Assembly (NCBI RefSeq): GCF_001541095.1 | Contig: NZ_LMXH01000003.1 | Coordinates: forward strand, 248,001-312,000 | DNA: 64,000 nt | Direction: 5' to 3' | From: Paenibacillus sp. FJAT-26967 | GTDB taxonomy: Bacteria > Bacillota > Bacilli > Paenibacillales > NBRC-103111 | Notes under the pieces: generated by a model | Databases searched by the model: none | Told to the model about the DNA's origin: nothing | Seen by the model: only the letters and a program-made list of their open reading frames with translations | Program-made: the position numbers and the translations under genes | Shown here: in pieces, positions 44,737 through 52,393 of the stretch | Layout of the letters: every line of letters starts with the position of its first letter | Numbering within the stretch: position 1 is the first letter of the stretch

Positions 44737-44988
44737 ATGAATACTTCGGAAATGGAAGCCATTATTATCGACAATGTTAAACAGATTCTGCCCGAGAAGT
44801 TTGAAATTGAACCTGGGACTAAGCTGCTGGAGACGGGAATTGATTCCATGAGCTTTATACGCCTAGTGGTTCTGTTGGAAGAATCCTTTGATATTGTGAT
44901 TGAAGACGAGGAAATTCTTCTGGAAAATTTCGCGAATGTAGGGACGATCCGCTCTTTGATTGAACGCTGCCTTCCGAATAAAAGTTAG
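44737..44988 (+). CDS. Acyl/aminoacyl carrier protein 1
   Basis: The 83-residue acidic helical protein carries the phosphopantetheine site GIDSMSF with Ser37, and the following VVLLEESFDI helix. GAGGTG precedes the ATG. It is directly downstream of the aminoacyl-carrier ligase and BtrH-like copy 2, so it is probably their amino acid carrier, comparable to BtrI. It would be made holo by AcpS at 16498. Confidence 0.9.
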   Translation: MNTSEMEAIIIDNVKQILPEKFEIEPGTKLLETGIDSMSFIRLVVLLEESFDIVIEDEEILLENFANVGTIRSLIERCLPNKS

Positions 44989-45033
44989 ACAAGCGTACAC
45001 GGGATGCCAACAGAAGACGAAGAGTTCGTGGTC

Positions 45034-45070
45034 AAAAGCAGAGTATTAGGGCTCAGGGATATGAGATAGT
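45034..45070 (+). promoter_or_regulatory. Regulon promoter, copy 7
   Basis: AAAAGCAGAG (45034-45043), 21 bases, then GATAGT (45065-45070), ahead of the 179-residue protein gene. One base of the box differs, C to A at the fifth base from the end, the same change as in copy 8. The -10 box is weak. Confidence 0.5.
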
Positions 45071-45120
45071 AAAAGTACCCCGGGGAAACAAATAACAAGC
45101 CAACTCTAGGAGGAATGACC

Positions 45121-45660
45121 ATGAAAACCGAACTTTCCAAGAACGCGAAGAATGCAAAGAAAGTGACCATGACGCTTGAAAACTCCAACAGCAAAACTTA
45201 CTTGGAGATGCTGGACGGACGCTCCGAAGAGCTCCACTTTGCTCAAGTAGCACCGACGCAGTTCACGGTTGACGATTCCGAATTCAGCCTGAAGTCAGGC
45301 ATCAACGTCGAACTGGGAATCCTCAACGTAGACCTGGTGGCCACTTCCAGCGTGATCTGGCCCGGACAAACCATCCGCGTACGTGGAGGCCTGCAAGGGC
45401 AGGGCGCTGCGATGAAGGCTCAGGCGACCATTCCTTTCAACAAGAAGATGGCGGACGGCGTCCAAGGCGAGTCTTGGCTGTACTGGGTTATCGAGACACC
45501 GGAAGGCGAGCTTCACAATAAACAGCCGATTCACATGAAAGGCGTCCTGAAGGGGCTTCCTCCGAAAAATGCAACCTTCTATTCGGACAGCGTAACTCCG
45601 CTGTTCGACCGTGAAAACAACCAAGCGGGTACGGTTTACGGCTGCCTGCAATCCAACTAA
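45121..45660 (+). CDS. Unrecognised protein, 179 residues, probably abundant
   Basis: ATG 45121 has AGGAGG seven bases upstream; ATG 45115 is too close to it. The N-terminus is basic (TELSKNAKNAKK), the rest beta-rich with repeated short strands, and there is only one Cys near the C-terminus. There is no signal peptide. Codon use leans to AAC and TTC, as in highly expressed genes. It leads the unit with the flavoprotein, SRPBCC-PDZ protein and four PhyH genes. It might be a scaffold, a substrate protein or a resistance protein. I recognise no family. Confidence 0.6.
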   Translation: MKTELSKNAKNAKKVTMTLENSNSKTYLEMLDGRSEELHFAQVAPTQFTVDDSEFSLKSGINVELGILNVDLVATSSVIWPGQTIRVRGGLQGQGAAMKAQATIPFNKKMADGVQGESWLYWVIETPEGELHNKQPIHMKGVLKGLPPKNATFYSDSVTPLFDRENNQAGTVYGCLQSN

Positions 45661-45739
45661 TCGTAAAGCACACGGAGGGGTCATTTCTATGGACCCCTCT
45701 TTCCATACGTTAGAAGTCTGTATACGACAGGAGAATGCG

Positions 45740-46918
45740 ATGTATGACGTCATTATCGTAGGCGCAAGGTGCGCGGGTGCTGCTCTTGCCGCTTTTCTGG
45801 GAAGCAGGGGACACCGTATATTGCTGGTGGATCAATATCCGTTCCCAAGCGGAACCAACTCGACTCACATTCTGGGTGAGAGCGGGGTCTATGAGCGTCT
45901 TGGAATTCTTCAGAAGATGGAGACTGCGGGGGCGCCCGCATTAACACGGATGAGGATTGATCTGCTGGGCACCGTGTTCGAATCTGACATCACTGTAACC
46001 CGAAGGGCGCTCGGACTGCGCAGAGAGATTCTGGACCCGCTGCTTCTGCAGAGTGCGGCCCGCAGCGGCCGGGTAGATATTCAGCTGAATACCAGGGTTA
46101 CGAAGGTTCTGATGAGAAGAGGACAAGCAGCAGGAATCCAGTGCAGCCGCAAAGACGGAACGAACGTCCGCTTCTATGGCAGGAGCATAGTGGGGGCGGA
46201 CGGACGGAATTCCGTGGTGGCCCGTCAAGTTCAGGCACCTGTGACAGCGGAATCGCAGCAGCCTCTGCATGGCGTAACCTACGCATATTTCTCCAGGGTC
46301 GAACCTCTGCCTATTCCGGCAGTCGAATGGTACTGGCACGGCTCTTCTATCGTCATCAACAGCCCGATTGACGGACTTATGCACTGTATCGCCTACATGT
46401 ACCCTCCGGCAGAGCGTCAGGCGATGGCGGGAATCAGCCCGGGCAGCTTTCTTGAGAAACTTAGAGCCATCCGGACGCTGGAGCCGAGGCTTGGGAGAAG
46501 TGAAGTCGAGGGTGTAATTAGAGGAATACCGCCTCTTAAAAGCAGCATCCGCAAAGCATGGGGTCCCGGCTGGGCGTTAGCGGGCGATGCGGGAGCCTTT
46601 CTTCATCCTGCTGCAGGTGTGGGAATCGATAATGCAGTCTGTACGGCAGAATGTCTGGCGGAAGAACTGCATGCTTTTCTGCAAGGGCACAAGTCCTGGG
46701 AATACGCTATGGAAACCTATGAAAAGCAGCGCAATAATCGGATATTCCCCCAATATGAGCATTCACTTGCTACTTTGGATTTCTCCTTGCGGCCTGTCCC
46801 CGAAGCTTCACTGGACACGCTCGCAATGCTCGCCACTTTCCCCAGTCTTGTTAAGAAAGTCGGCCTTCAGGCCGCAGAGATTCTTTCAATAATTTCTGGA
46901 GGCAAAAATCATGAATGA
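45740..46918 (+). CDS. FAD-dependent monooxygenase/oxidoreductase (PHBH-like fold)
   Basis: The 392-residue protein has VIIVGARCAGAALA for FAD, a GADGRNS motif near residue 158 and LAGDAGAFLHPAAGVGID for the ribityl contact. These are the marks of group A flavin monooxygenases and related reductases. It lacks the GWxWxIP motif of tryptophan halogenases. ATG 45740 follows CAGGAGAA; the frame is open upstream to 45611 but overlaps the previous gene. It overlaps the SRPBCC-PDZ gene. Its substrate is unknown. Confidence 0.75.
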   Translation: MYDVIIVGARCAGAALAAFLGSRGHRILLVDQYPFPSGTNSTHILGESGVYERLGILQKMETAGAPALTRMRIDLLGTVFESDITVTRRALGLRREILDPLLLQSAARSGRVDIQLNTRVTKVLMRRGQAAGIQCSRKDGTNVRFYGRSIVGADGRNSVVARQVQAPVTAESQQPLHGVTYAYFSRVEPLPIPAVEWYWHGSSIVINSPIDGLMHCIAYMYPPAERQAMAGISPGSFLEKLRAIRTLEPRLGRSEVEGVIRGIPPLKSSIRKAWGPGWALAGDAGAFLHPAAGVGIDNAVCTAECLAEELHAFLQGHKSWEYAMETYEKQRNNRIFPQYEHSLATLDFSLRPVPEASLDTLAMLATFPSLVKKVGLQAAEILSIISGGKNHE

Positions 46919-47813
46919 TGCTCACGCAGATTCTTCACTGAATGTTATCTATCTGGAATCCTCTCTAGAGAAGGTGTGGTGGTCGGTTGCCACGGTTGAA
47001 GGAACCAATACTTATCTCACCTACGCGTCTTCAACCACCGGAATACCCGGGGAGCCGGCGGTCGGAGATATCTACCTGTTAAATTACGGGGATATCGAGA
47101 ACCGCTCGCGGGTTACAGAATGCCAGCCCTGCCGCCGGTTTGCGCTATCTGATGTTTACAACTCTTTGGCTCCGGACGGAGACAGGGAGGCGTTCTGCGT
47201 CAGTACTTCTTTTACGCTGGAAGAAGCGGGACCGTTCGTTAAGCTGAGTCTGGCGGTGCGGGGCTTCTCCGGGGACACAAGCGGGCAGTGGCTGCGCGAG
47301 TGTCTTGAAATGGGCTGGCGCCGGTCGCTTATGAACCTGAAATCCGTGCTGGAACTGGGTCTTGACTTGCGTACCGAGCTGTTCAGTTATCCGAGGCTAG
47401 GCGTTACCAACTGCACGGTAAACACGGAGCAAAGTCTGGAAACGGGTGTTCAGGCGGGTGGAGGGAATTATTTGCTTGAAGTCTTCCCTGGCAGTCCCGC
47501 AGGGCAGGCCGGTCTAAGGGCAGGAGATGTCGTAACTGCGCTGGGCGGGTTGGAGACGGGGACTTACAGCGACTTCGTCCGGGTGATTTCGTCCTTTTAC
47601 GGCACCCAAGGACTTGTATCCGTCACATTCGTACGGGAGGGCAGAGAGCAGGCAGCCGAAGTCCGGCTGTCGGTGGAGGAGCAGTTTACGGGGCTGAACA
47701 AGGACAGCCTGACATTGGATCAGATTCAATCCAGGCGTGAGCAAATGGCCAGGAGCCGCTCCGCTTCGGGGGCGCTCTGGTCGGAAGCGCGGCCGCTCGC
47801 GCAAGAAGAATAA
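46911..47813 (+). CDS. SRPBCC-PDZ fusion protein (copy 2)
   Basis: The 300-residue paralogue of the minus-strand gene at 5145 shares the LEKVWWSVATVEG start, WLRECLEMGWRRSLMNLKSVLELGLDLR and FSYPRLGVTN. Its PDZ loop (FPGSPAGQAGLRAGD) lies at about 193-207. It overlaps the flavoprotein gene by eight bases. Two copies at opposite ends of the region suggest the domain pair is an integral part of the system, perhaps binding a hydrophobic or peptide-linked intermediate. The role is inference. Confidence 0.62.
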   Translation: MNDAHADSSLNVIYLESSLEKVWWSVATVEGTNTYLTYASSTTGIPGEPAVGDIYLLNYGDIENRSRVTECQPCRRFALSDVYNSLAPDGDREAFCVSTSFTLEEAGPFVKLSLAVRGFSGDTSGQWLRECLEMGWRRSLMNLKSVLELGLDLRTELFSYPRLGVTNCTVNTEQSLETGVQAGGGNYLLEVFPGSPAGQAGLRAGDVVTALGGLETGTYSDFVRVISSFYGTQGLVSVTFVREGREQAAEVRLSVEEQFTGLNKDSLTLDQIQSRREQMARSRSASGALWSEARPLAQEE

Positions 47814-47841
47814 CCTTATTCGTCAGGAAAGGAGTCATAAG

Positions 47842-48708
47842 ATGAGTGAGAATGAGGAAACCCTGCTGCCCGGTCTTGAAGAAGAATACAGCCTGACGAG
47901 CCGGCAGATCCAGAAGTATCAGGCGGACGGACATATCTACCTCAAGGGTGTCTGTTCGGCCGCAGAAACGGCACTTTACCGGAAAGCGATCACGGAGATA
48001 TACCCTGCGTTCACACCAGAATCTTATCCGCCCGGTGAACGGGAGTTTTACGGTGTGGAACGGGCTTTTCCGACGGTGATGAATATGTGGGAAAAAAGCC
48101 GGAAGGTAAGGAGGTTTTCTTTGGCTAGACGATTCGCCAAAATCGCTGCCGATCTGATGGGTGTGGACAGGTTGCGGCTGTACCATGATTCCGCTATCTT
48201 TCTTGAAATTGGCGGGGGAGCCATCCCGTGGCACCAGGATAGTCCGTACATGCTCCAGACAGACCCCGATATGACCATGACCATGTGGATGCCGCTCGTC
48301 GACTTGCCTGCAGAACTGGGCTCCATGAGGTTTATGTCGGGCTCCCATCTCCTGAAGGCGGATAAACATACGAATCTGCTTCTCCAATCTTACCGGAAAG
48401 GGCTGTCTGAGGTACATTACGGAGCTATGCCCGCAGGAGATGCCACTTTTCATTCCGGCCTTACGCTTCATTATGCGGCGGCAAATACCACGAATATCGT
48501 GAGGGAAGTCGCCACGATCATCTATATTGCCGACAACCTGAAGATTGTGGAGCCGGATACGGAGGCTAGAGCCTACCATTTAAGGCGGATATTCCCCGGT
48601 ATGAAAGCCGGTGATCCTGCGGTCAGCCCATGGACACCTCTTGTATTCGACAGGTATGCGGAGCTACAGGCCCGCCCGGACGCCCAGCCGGAAAGGAAGG
48701 AGGATTAG
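47842..48708 (+). CDS. PhyH-family Fe(II)/2-oxoglutarate dioxygenase 4
   Basis: The 288-residue protein keeps HQD (His131, Asp133) in IPWHQDSPYML, a distal His in LTLHYAAAN and Arg in IVREV. It is the first of four tandem paralogues. ATG 47842 has GGAAAGGAG upstream; the open frame to 47737 lies inside the previous gene. With intact ligands it should hydroxylate, and it is a useful in-cluster reference for the two HxA relatives that follow. Confidence 0.82.
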   Translation: MSENEETLLPGLEEEYSLTSRQIQKYQADGHIYLKGVCSAAETALYRKAITEIYPAFTPESYPPGEREFYGVERAFPTVMNMWEKSRKVRRFSLARRFAKIAADLMGVDRLRLYHDSAIFLEIGGGAIPWHQDSPYMLQTDPDMTMTMWMPLVDLPAELGSMRFMSGSHLLKADKHTNLLLQSYRKGLSEVHYGAMPAGDATFHSGLTLHYAAANTTNIVREVATIIYIADNLKIVEPDTEARAYHLRRIFPGMKAGDPAVSPWTPLVFDRYAELQARPDAQPERKED

Positions 48709-48709
48709 G

Positions 48710-49534
48710 ATGGAGAATCAGACCGTTTTCCACACGCTTGAACGTGAACGTGTCATGAGCCCGGAAGAACTCGGACAATTCCAGAGAGATGGCCGTCTGA
48801 TGCTCCGGCAGCTCGCCAAGGCAGAGGATATCGCCCGAATCCGCCCGGCACTCCTGAAGGAAGTCGGAAAGCTGGATGAAGGCCTCCGGTTACAGGTGAT
48901 GAATGTATGGAGAAAATCACCTGTTGTGCAGGCTTTTGTGTTCGCCCATCAGTTTTCCCAGATAGCTGCCGACCTGCTCGGAGTCGACGGTGTCCGGCTT
49001 TATTTTGATCAGATCTTCGTCAAAAAACCAGGTGCCGGCGCAATGCCTTTGCATCAGGCGAATCAGTTTATGCTCCCGCTTGACCCCGGCAAGGTCATTT
49101 CGATGTGGATGCCTCTGACGGACATACCGGATGAATCCGGGCCGTTGTCATATGTGCCGCAGTCCCATCTGCATGAGAAGCTGCGCGGCGCGAAGAATCC
49201 GCTCCTTGCGGCGATGCGGCTGGGTCTGGCAGAAGAGGCCTGCGGTCCGATGATGGCCGGAGACGCTGCGTTTCATACGGGCTGGACGCTGCACGGGGCT
49301 TACGCGAACAACACCGGTACAGCGCGGGAAATGCTGATCATTACCTGGTTTGCGGATGAAGCCAGAGCGGTAGACCCTCATGATACAGAGAATAAGAATC
49401 CGCAGCTGAAGAGCCTGTTTGAGGGTCTGGAGCCCGGTGATCCCGTGAAGGGGCGTAATTTCCCTTTGCTGTTCTACCGCCATTACAGGGACATCATGCG
49501 GATCGTACATGAGCGGGGGGAGGATCAACGATGA
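48710..49534 (+). CDS. PhyH-family protein 5 with HxA motif (halogenase-like)
   Basis: In this 274-residue protein the iron motif reads HQA (His115, Ala117) instead of HQD; the distal His195 in TLHGAYANN and the 2-oxoglutarate Arg206 remain. Loss of the Asp with retention of both His is the hallmark of Fe/2-oxoglutarate halogenases such as SyrB2 (HTA), where halide fills the empty site. The change from an Asp codon to GCG needs more than one base. It could instead be an inactive partner. The start ATG 48710 has AGGAGG upstream. Confidence 0.75.
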   Translation: MENQTVFHTLERERVMSPEELGQFQRDGRLMLRQLAKAEDIARIRPALLKEVGKLDEGLRLQVMNVWRKSPVVQAFVFAHQFSQIAADLLGVDGVRLYFDQIFVKKPGAGAMPLHQANQFMLPLDPGKVISMWMPLTDIPDESGPLSYVPQSHLHEKLRGAKNPLLAAMRLGLAEEACGPMMAGDAAFHTGWTLHGAYANNTGTAREMLIITWFADEARAVDPHDTENKNPQLKSLFEGLEPGDPVKGRNFPLLFYRHYRDIMRIVHERGEDQR

Positions 49535-50328
49535 GCAGTCCGTATCCCGGCGCCATGCCTGATCTGGCAGACAGTTATTATCTGGATGACAGCCTTCTGG
49601 AGCAGTACAGGACCAAGGGCCATATCTGTCTAAAGCAAGCCGCCTATGTGGATGAAATTAGCGCTTACCGGCCTCACATCATCCACGCTGTCCAGAACTA
49701 TATCGGAGACCGGAGTGTCCGCCCGCACAGGCAACTTTATATGAATATATGGGAGGAGAATGAGCAGGTACGCCAGTTTGTATTTGCGCGCCGCTTTGCC
49801 AAAATGGCTGCCGAGCTGATGGGGGTGAGCGGTGTGAGGCTTTATCTGGATCAGGCCAGTTTCATCGAACCGGGAGCAAGCATTACACCGTGGCACAGGG
49901 CCGATGCTTATATGCTGGAGCTGGAGCCGGACCGGATCATCACGATGTGGATGCCTCTGGTTGATATTCCTGAACCGGACGGCCCCGTCTCTTATATTTC
50001 AGGCTCCCATCTGCTCGAGCATTCTCCTTCCAAGAACAGTTTACTGGAGGCAAAACGTGCGGGCCTGCAGGAGGAAAGCTGCGGCCCGCTGAGACTGGGA
50101 GATGCGGTTTTTCATTCCGGCCGCATTCTACACGGCGCACCGGGCAATAACGGTGTCATGATGCGGGAAATGATGACGATCACCTATTTTGCGGAAGACG
50201 CCTGCATTATAGACCCGGAGGATAAGTCCGGGCGGGCGCCTCATCTGCGGAGACTCTTCTCGGGAATAGGGCCGGGACAGTCGGCGGCAGGTCCTCTGAC
50301 CCCTCTGCTGTACAGCAATAAGGCTTGA
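49531..50328 (+). CDS. PhyH-family protein 6 with HxA motif (halogenase-like)
   Basis: The 265-residue protein aligns with its neighbours at PWHxxxxYML but reads HRAD: His122, Arg123, Ala124, so the Asp position is Ala. The distal His201 in ILHGAPGNN and an Arg in MMREM are kept. The next residue is Asp125, which is one place out of register. It overlaps the preceding HxA gene by ATGA, so the two are coupled. It may be a second halogenase, or the pair may form a structural partner of the active oxygenases on each side. Confidence 0.75.
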   Translation: MSSPYPGAMPDLADSYYLDDSLLEQYRTKGHICLKQAAYVDEISAYRPHIIHAVQNYIGDRSVRPHRQLYMNIWEENEQVRQFVFARRFAKMAAELMGVSGVRLYLDQASFIEPGASITPWHRADAYMLELEPDRIITMWMPLVDIPEPDGPVSYISGSHLLEHSPSKNSLLEAKRAGLQEESCGPLRLGDAVFHSGRILHGAPGNNGVMMREMMTITYFAEDACIIDPEDKSGRAPHLRRLFSGIGPGQSAAGPLTPLLYSNKA

Positions 50329-50349
50329 ATACATGGGAGGTAGACGGAA

Positions 50350-51159
50350 ATGGATACCGGAATTTTCTCATCCGATCTGGAGAAGGAAATGATTCTGCTG
50401 CCGCAGCAGATCGAAGAATATCGCAGCCAAGGTCACCTTTATGTCGGACAGGCGGCATCCAGGGAAGATATCGCAGCCGTCCGGCCTTATATTACGGAAT
50501 TGGTGCAGGCTTGCAGCAGGGATGTCCGGCCGCTTGCGGAGCGGGATGATTTCGGCAAGGCTTTTCTACAGATCATTAACCTCTGGCAAAAAAATGAACA
50601 GGTGAAGAAATTCGTGTATGCCCGCAAATTCGCCCGTATGGCAGCGGACCTGATGGAAGTAGATGGGGTCCGGCTGTACCTGGACCAGGTATTTTTTAAA
50701 GAGCCGGGGGGAGGACCCACCCCTTGGCATCAGGATGGCACCTATATGCTCCGATTTCGGCCGGACAAGCTGATTACTCTGTGGATGCCGCTCGTCGACA
50801 TCCCGGATGAGATAGGCTCCCTGCGGTTTCTGTCACGGGCTCATGGCATTGAAGCGATGAAAGGATCGGGCAATGTGCTGCTGGACGCCCTCCGCAGAGG
50901 ACTGCCTGAGGCAGGATACGGCGGCATGAACGCAGGCTGCGCAACCTTTCATGCCGGATGGACGCCTCACAGTGCTCTAAGCAACCCTACTTCTTCTATG
51001 AGAGAAGCGCTGACCATTACGTATATCCCGGACGAAGCTGTCGTGGCCGACCCGGGCGGTAATCCGGCACGAGAGAACCACTTGAGGACATATTTCCCCG
51101 GTGTTCTGCCCGGCGCAGTGGCGGCAAGCCCGCTGAATCCGGTGCTGTATCGCAGATAG
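50350..51159 (+). CDS. PhyH-family Fe(II)/2-oxoglutarate dioxygenase 7
   Basis: The 269-residue protein has an intact HQD (His127, Asp129) in PWHQDGTYML, a distal His in WTPHSALSN and Arg in SMREA. It is the last of the tandem four. GGGAGG precedes the ATG. No terminator is visible after it; the next unit has its own regulon promoter. Confidence 0.82.
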   Translation: MDTGIFSSDLEKEMILLPQQIEEYRSQGHLYVGQAASREDIAAVRPYITELVQACSRDVRPLAERDDFGKAFLQIINLWQKNEQVKKFVYARKFARMAADLMEVDGVRLYLDQVFFKEPGGGPTPWHQDGTYMLRFRPDKLITLWMPLVDIPDEIGSLRFLSRAHGIEAMKGSGNVLLDALRRGLPEAGYGGMNAGCATFHAGWTPHSALSNPTSSMREALTITYIPDEAVVADPGGNPARENHLRTYFPGVLPGAVAASPLNPVLYRR

Positions 51160-51214
51160 AGTACCTATGCAGGAACGATGGTGTGGCTCAACAAAGGAAG
51201 AATGAACGGCAAGC

Positions 51215-51249
51215 GAAGCAGAGAGAAGGAAAGGGGAGCCCTATACAAT
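51215..51249 (+). promoter_or_regulatory. Regulon promoter, copy 8
   Basis: GAAGCAGAG (51215-51223), 20 bases, then TACAAT (51244-51249), 35 bases before carrier protein 2. Confidence 0.6.
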
Positions 51250-51284
51250 GAAGATAAACGCACGGGATTGGAAGGTGAAGGACA

Positions 51285-51524
51285 GTGTCTGTTAAAAAGC
51301 AAGTCTGCGTGTTATTGAGCGATCAGGGCTGCGGCGTTCTGCCGGTGGATGAGATCGGGGAGGACATGGGACTTTTCGAGATAGGTTTTGACTCTCTCCG
51401 TTATATGGAGTTTATCGTTCTGCTGGAAGAGCATTACGGCATCCAGTGGCCCGATGATGCGCTGGAAATCAGCAGTGCAACGAAAGTTAAGGACATGGTC
51501 GGTGTGCTGGAAGGCTGTTTATGA
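51285..51524 (+). CDS. Acyl carrier protein 2
   Basis: The 79-residue carrier protein has the pantetheine site GFDSLRYME with Ser37 and a following IVLLEEHYGI helix. It starts at GTG with GGTGAAGG upstream. Its stop overlaps the first hot-dog protein (ATGA), so it probably carries the acyl chain those proteins handle. Confidence 0.88.
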   Translation: MSVKKQVCVLLSDQGCGVLPVDEIGEDMGLFEIGFDSLRYMEFIVLLEEHYGIQWPDDALEISSATKVKDMVGVLEGCL

Positions 51525-51964
51525 GTCAGGCTCGCGATTGGTCCGCTCTCTTGACCATGCTCCCCCACCAGTATCCGCTGCGCCTTATTGACGAGGTCAG
51601 AGACTACAGTCCGGGGGAGTTTCTTACAGCTTCTTTCAGTCCTGCCAAGCTGCGTCCTTATTGTGGAGACAAGGATGAAATTCCTCCCGCGATTCTGATT
51701 GAAGGGCTGGCACAGACCTGCGTGATCATGACCCAGCTGGAAACGGAGCCGCTTGCGGATGGAGAAATGCCTCTGCTGGGTGCCGTGAAGGCACGGATTG
51801 CCTGTCCCGTATATTGGGATCAGCTTCTTTTATACAAGGTGAACCCTGTACGGATCTGGGCCAAAAAGGCGATATTCAGCGGAGTTTTGTACAGCCCGGA
51901 CGGGAAGATTGCCGTGACAGCGGATCTGAGTGTGGCGGTAACGAATGAAGCAACTATCAAATAG
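51521..51964 (+). CDS. FabZ-like hot-dog protein without the catalytic His
   Basis: The 147-residue protein has the FabZ opening PHQYPLRLIDEV and ILIEGLAQT helix, but the GHFP loop that supplies the catalytic His is replaced by a KLRPYCGDKDEIPP stretch. It is therefore unlikely to dehydrate alone. It is paired with the intact protein at 51980 and may form a mixed dimer, as hot-dog enzymes act as dimers. It may otherwise bind the carrier protein. Confidence 0.72.
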   Translation: MSQARDWSALLTMLPHQYPLRLIDEVRDYSPGEFLTASFSPAKLRPYCGDKDEIPPAILIEGLAQTCVIMTQLETEPLADGEMPLLGAVKARIACPVYWDQLLLYKVNPVRIWAKKAIFSGVLYSPDGKIAVTADLSVAVTNEATIK

Positions 51965-51979
51965 GCGGGGGATCATCGT

Positions 51980-52393
51980 ATGTCAGCAGATGTTTATTTG
52001 CTTTATCCGAAGCCCTGGATCATGGTGGACCGGATCATTGACCGCAGCGCTGCCCGGATTACAACGGTGAAACTTATTTCGGCCAGCGATTTCTACCTCC
52101 AGGGGCATTTCCCGTCCTATAGCGTCTATCCCGGTATGCTGATGGTCGAGTGCATTCTGCAGTCGGCGGAGCTGCTATTGGGGCAGCGTCAGGGCGGTGG
52201 ATGCGCCGGCCCCTCCTACATAGTGAGTGAAATCGCTTCCCGCTTTCTAAGTCCGGTCACGCCGGGGGATACCGTCGTTTTCGAGACGGGTTTGAGCGTC
52301 TCGGGGCTGGAAGTCACCGCTGTAGGCAGGGCCGGAGGCCGAACGGTTATCCATGCCAGAATGAAGCTGGCGAAGGGGGAGGAATATGCTTGA
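51980..52393 (+). CDS. FabZ-like 3-hydroxyacyl-[carrier protein] dehydratase
   Basis: The 137-residue hot-dog protein has an intact QGHFP loop with His43 and Glu57 in MLMVECILQ, the FabZ catalytic pair, and PKPWIMVDRI at the start. It should dehydrate a hydroxyacyl group on carrier protein 2, or isomerise or bind it. No ketosynthase or ketoreductase is visible in the window, so the acyl chain must come from elsewhere or the fold has been put to another use. Confidence 0.75.
   Translation: MSADVYLLYPKPWIMVDRIIDRSAARITTVKLISASDFYLQGHFPSYSVYPGMLMVECILQSAELLLGQRQGGGCAGPSYIVSEIASRFLSPVTPGDTVVFETGLSVSGLEVTAVGRAGGRTVIHARMKLAKGEEYA

Noticed and set aside
45740-46918. Flavin-dependent tryptophan-type halogenase
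   Set aside because: The fold is right, but the GWxWxIP motif and the catalytic Lys region are not seen.
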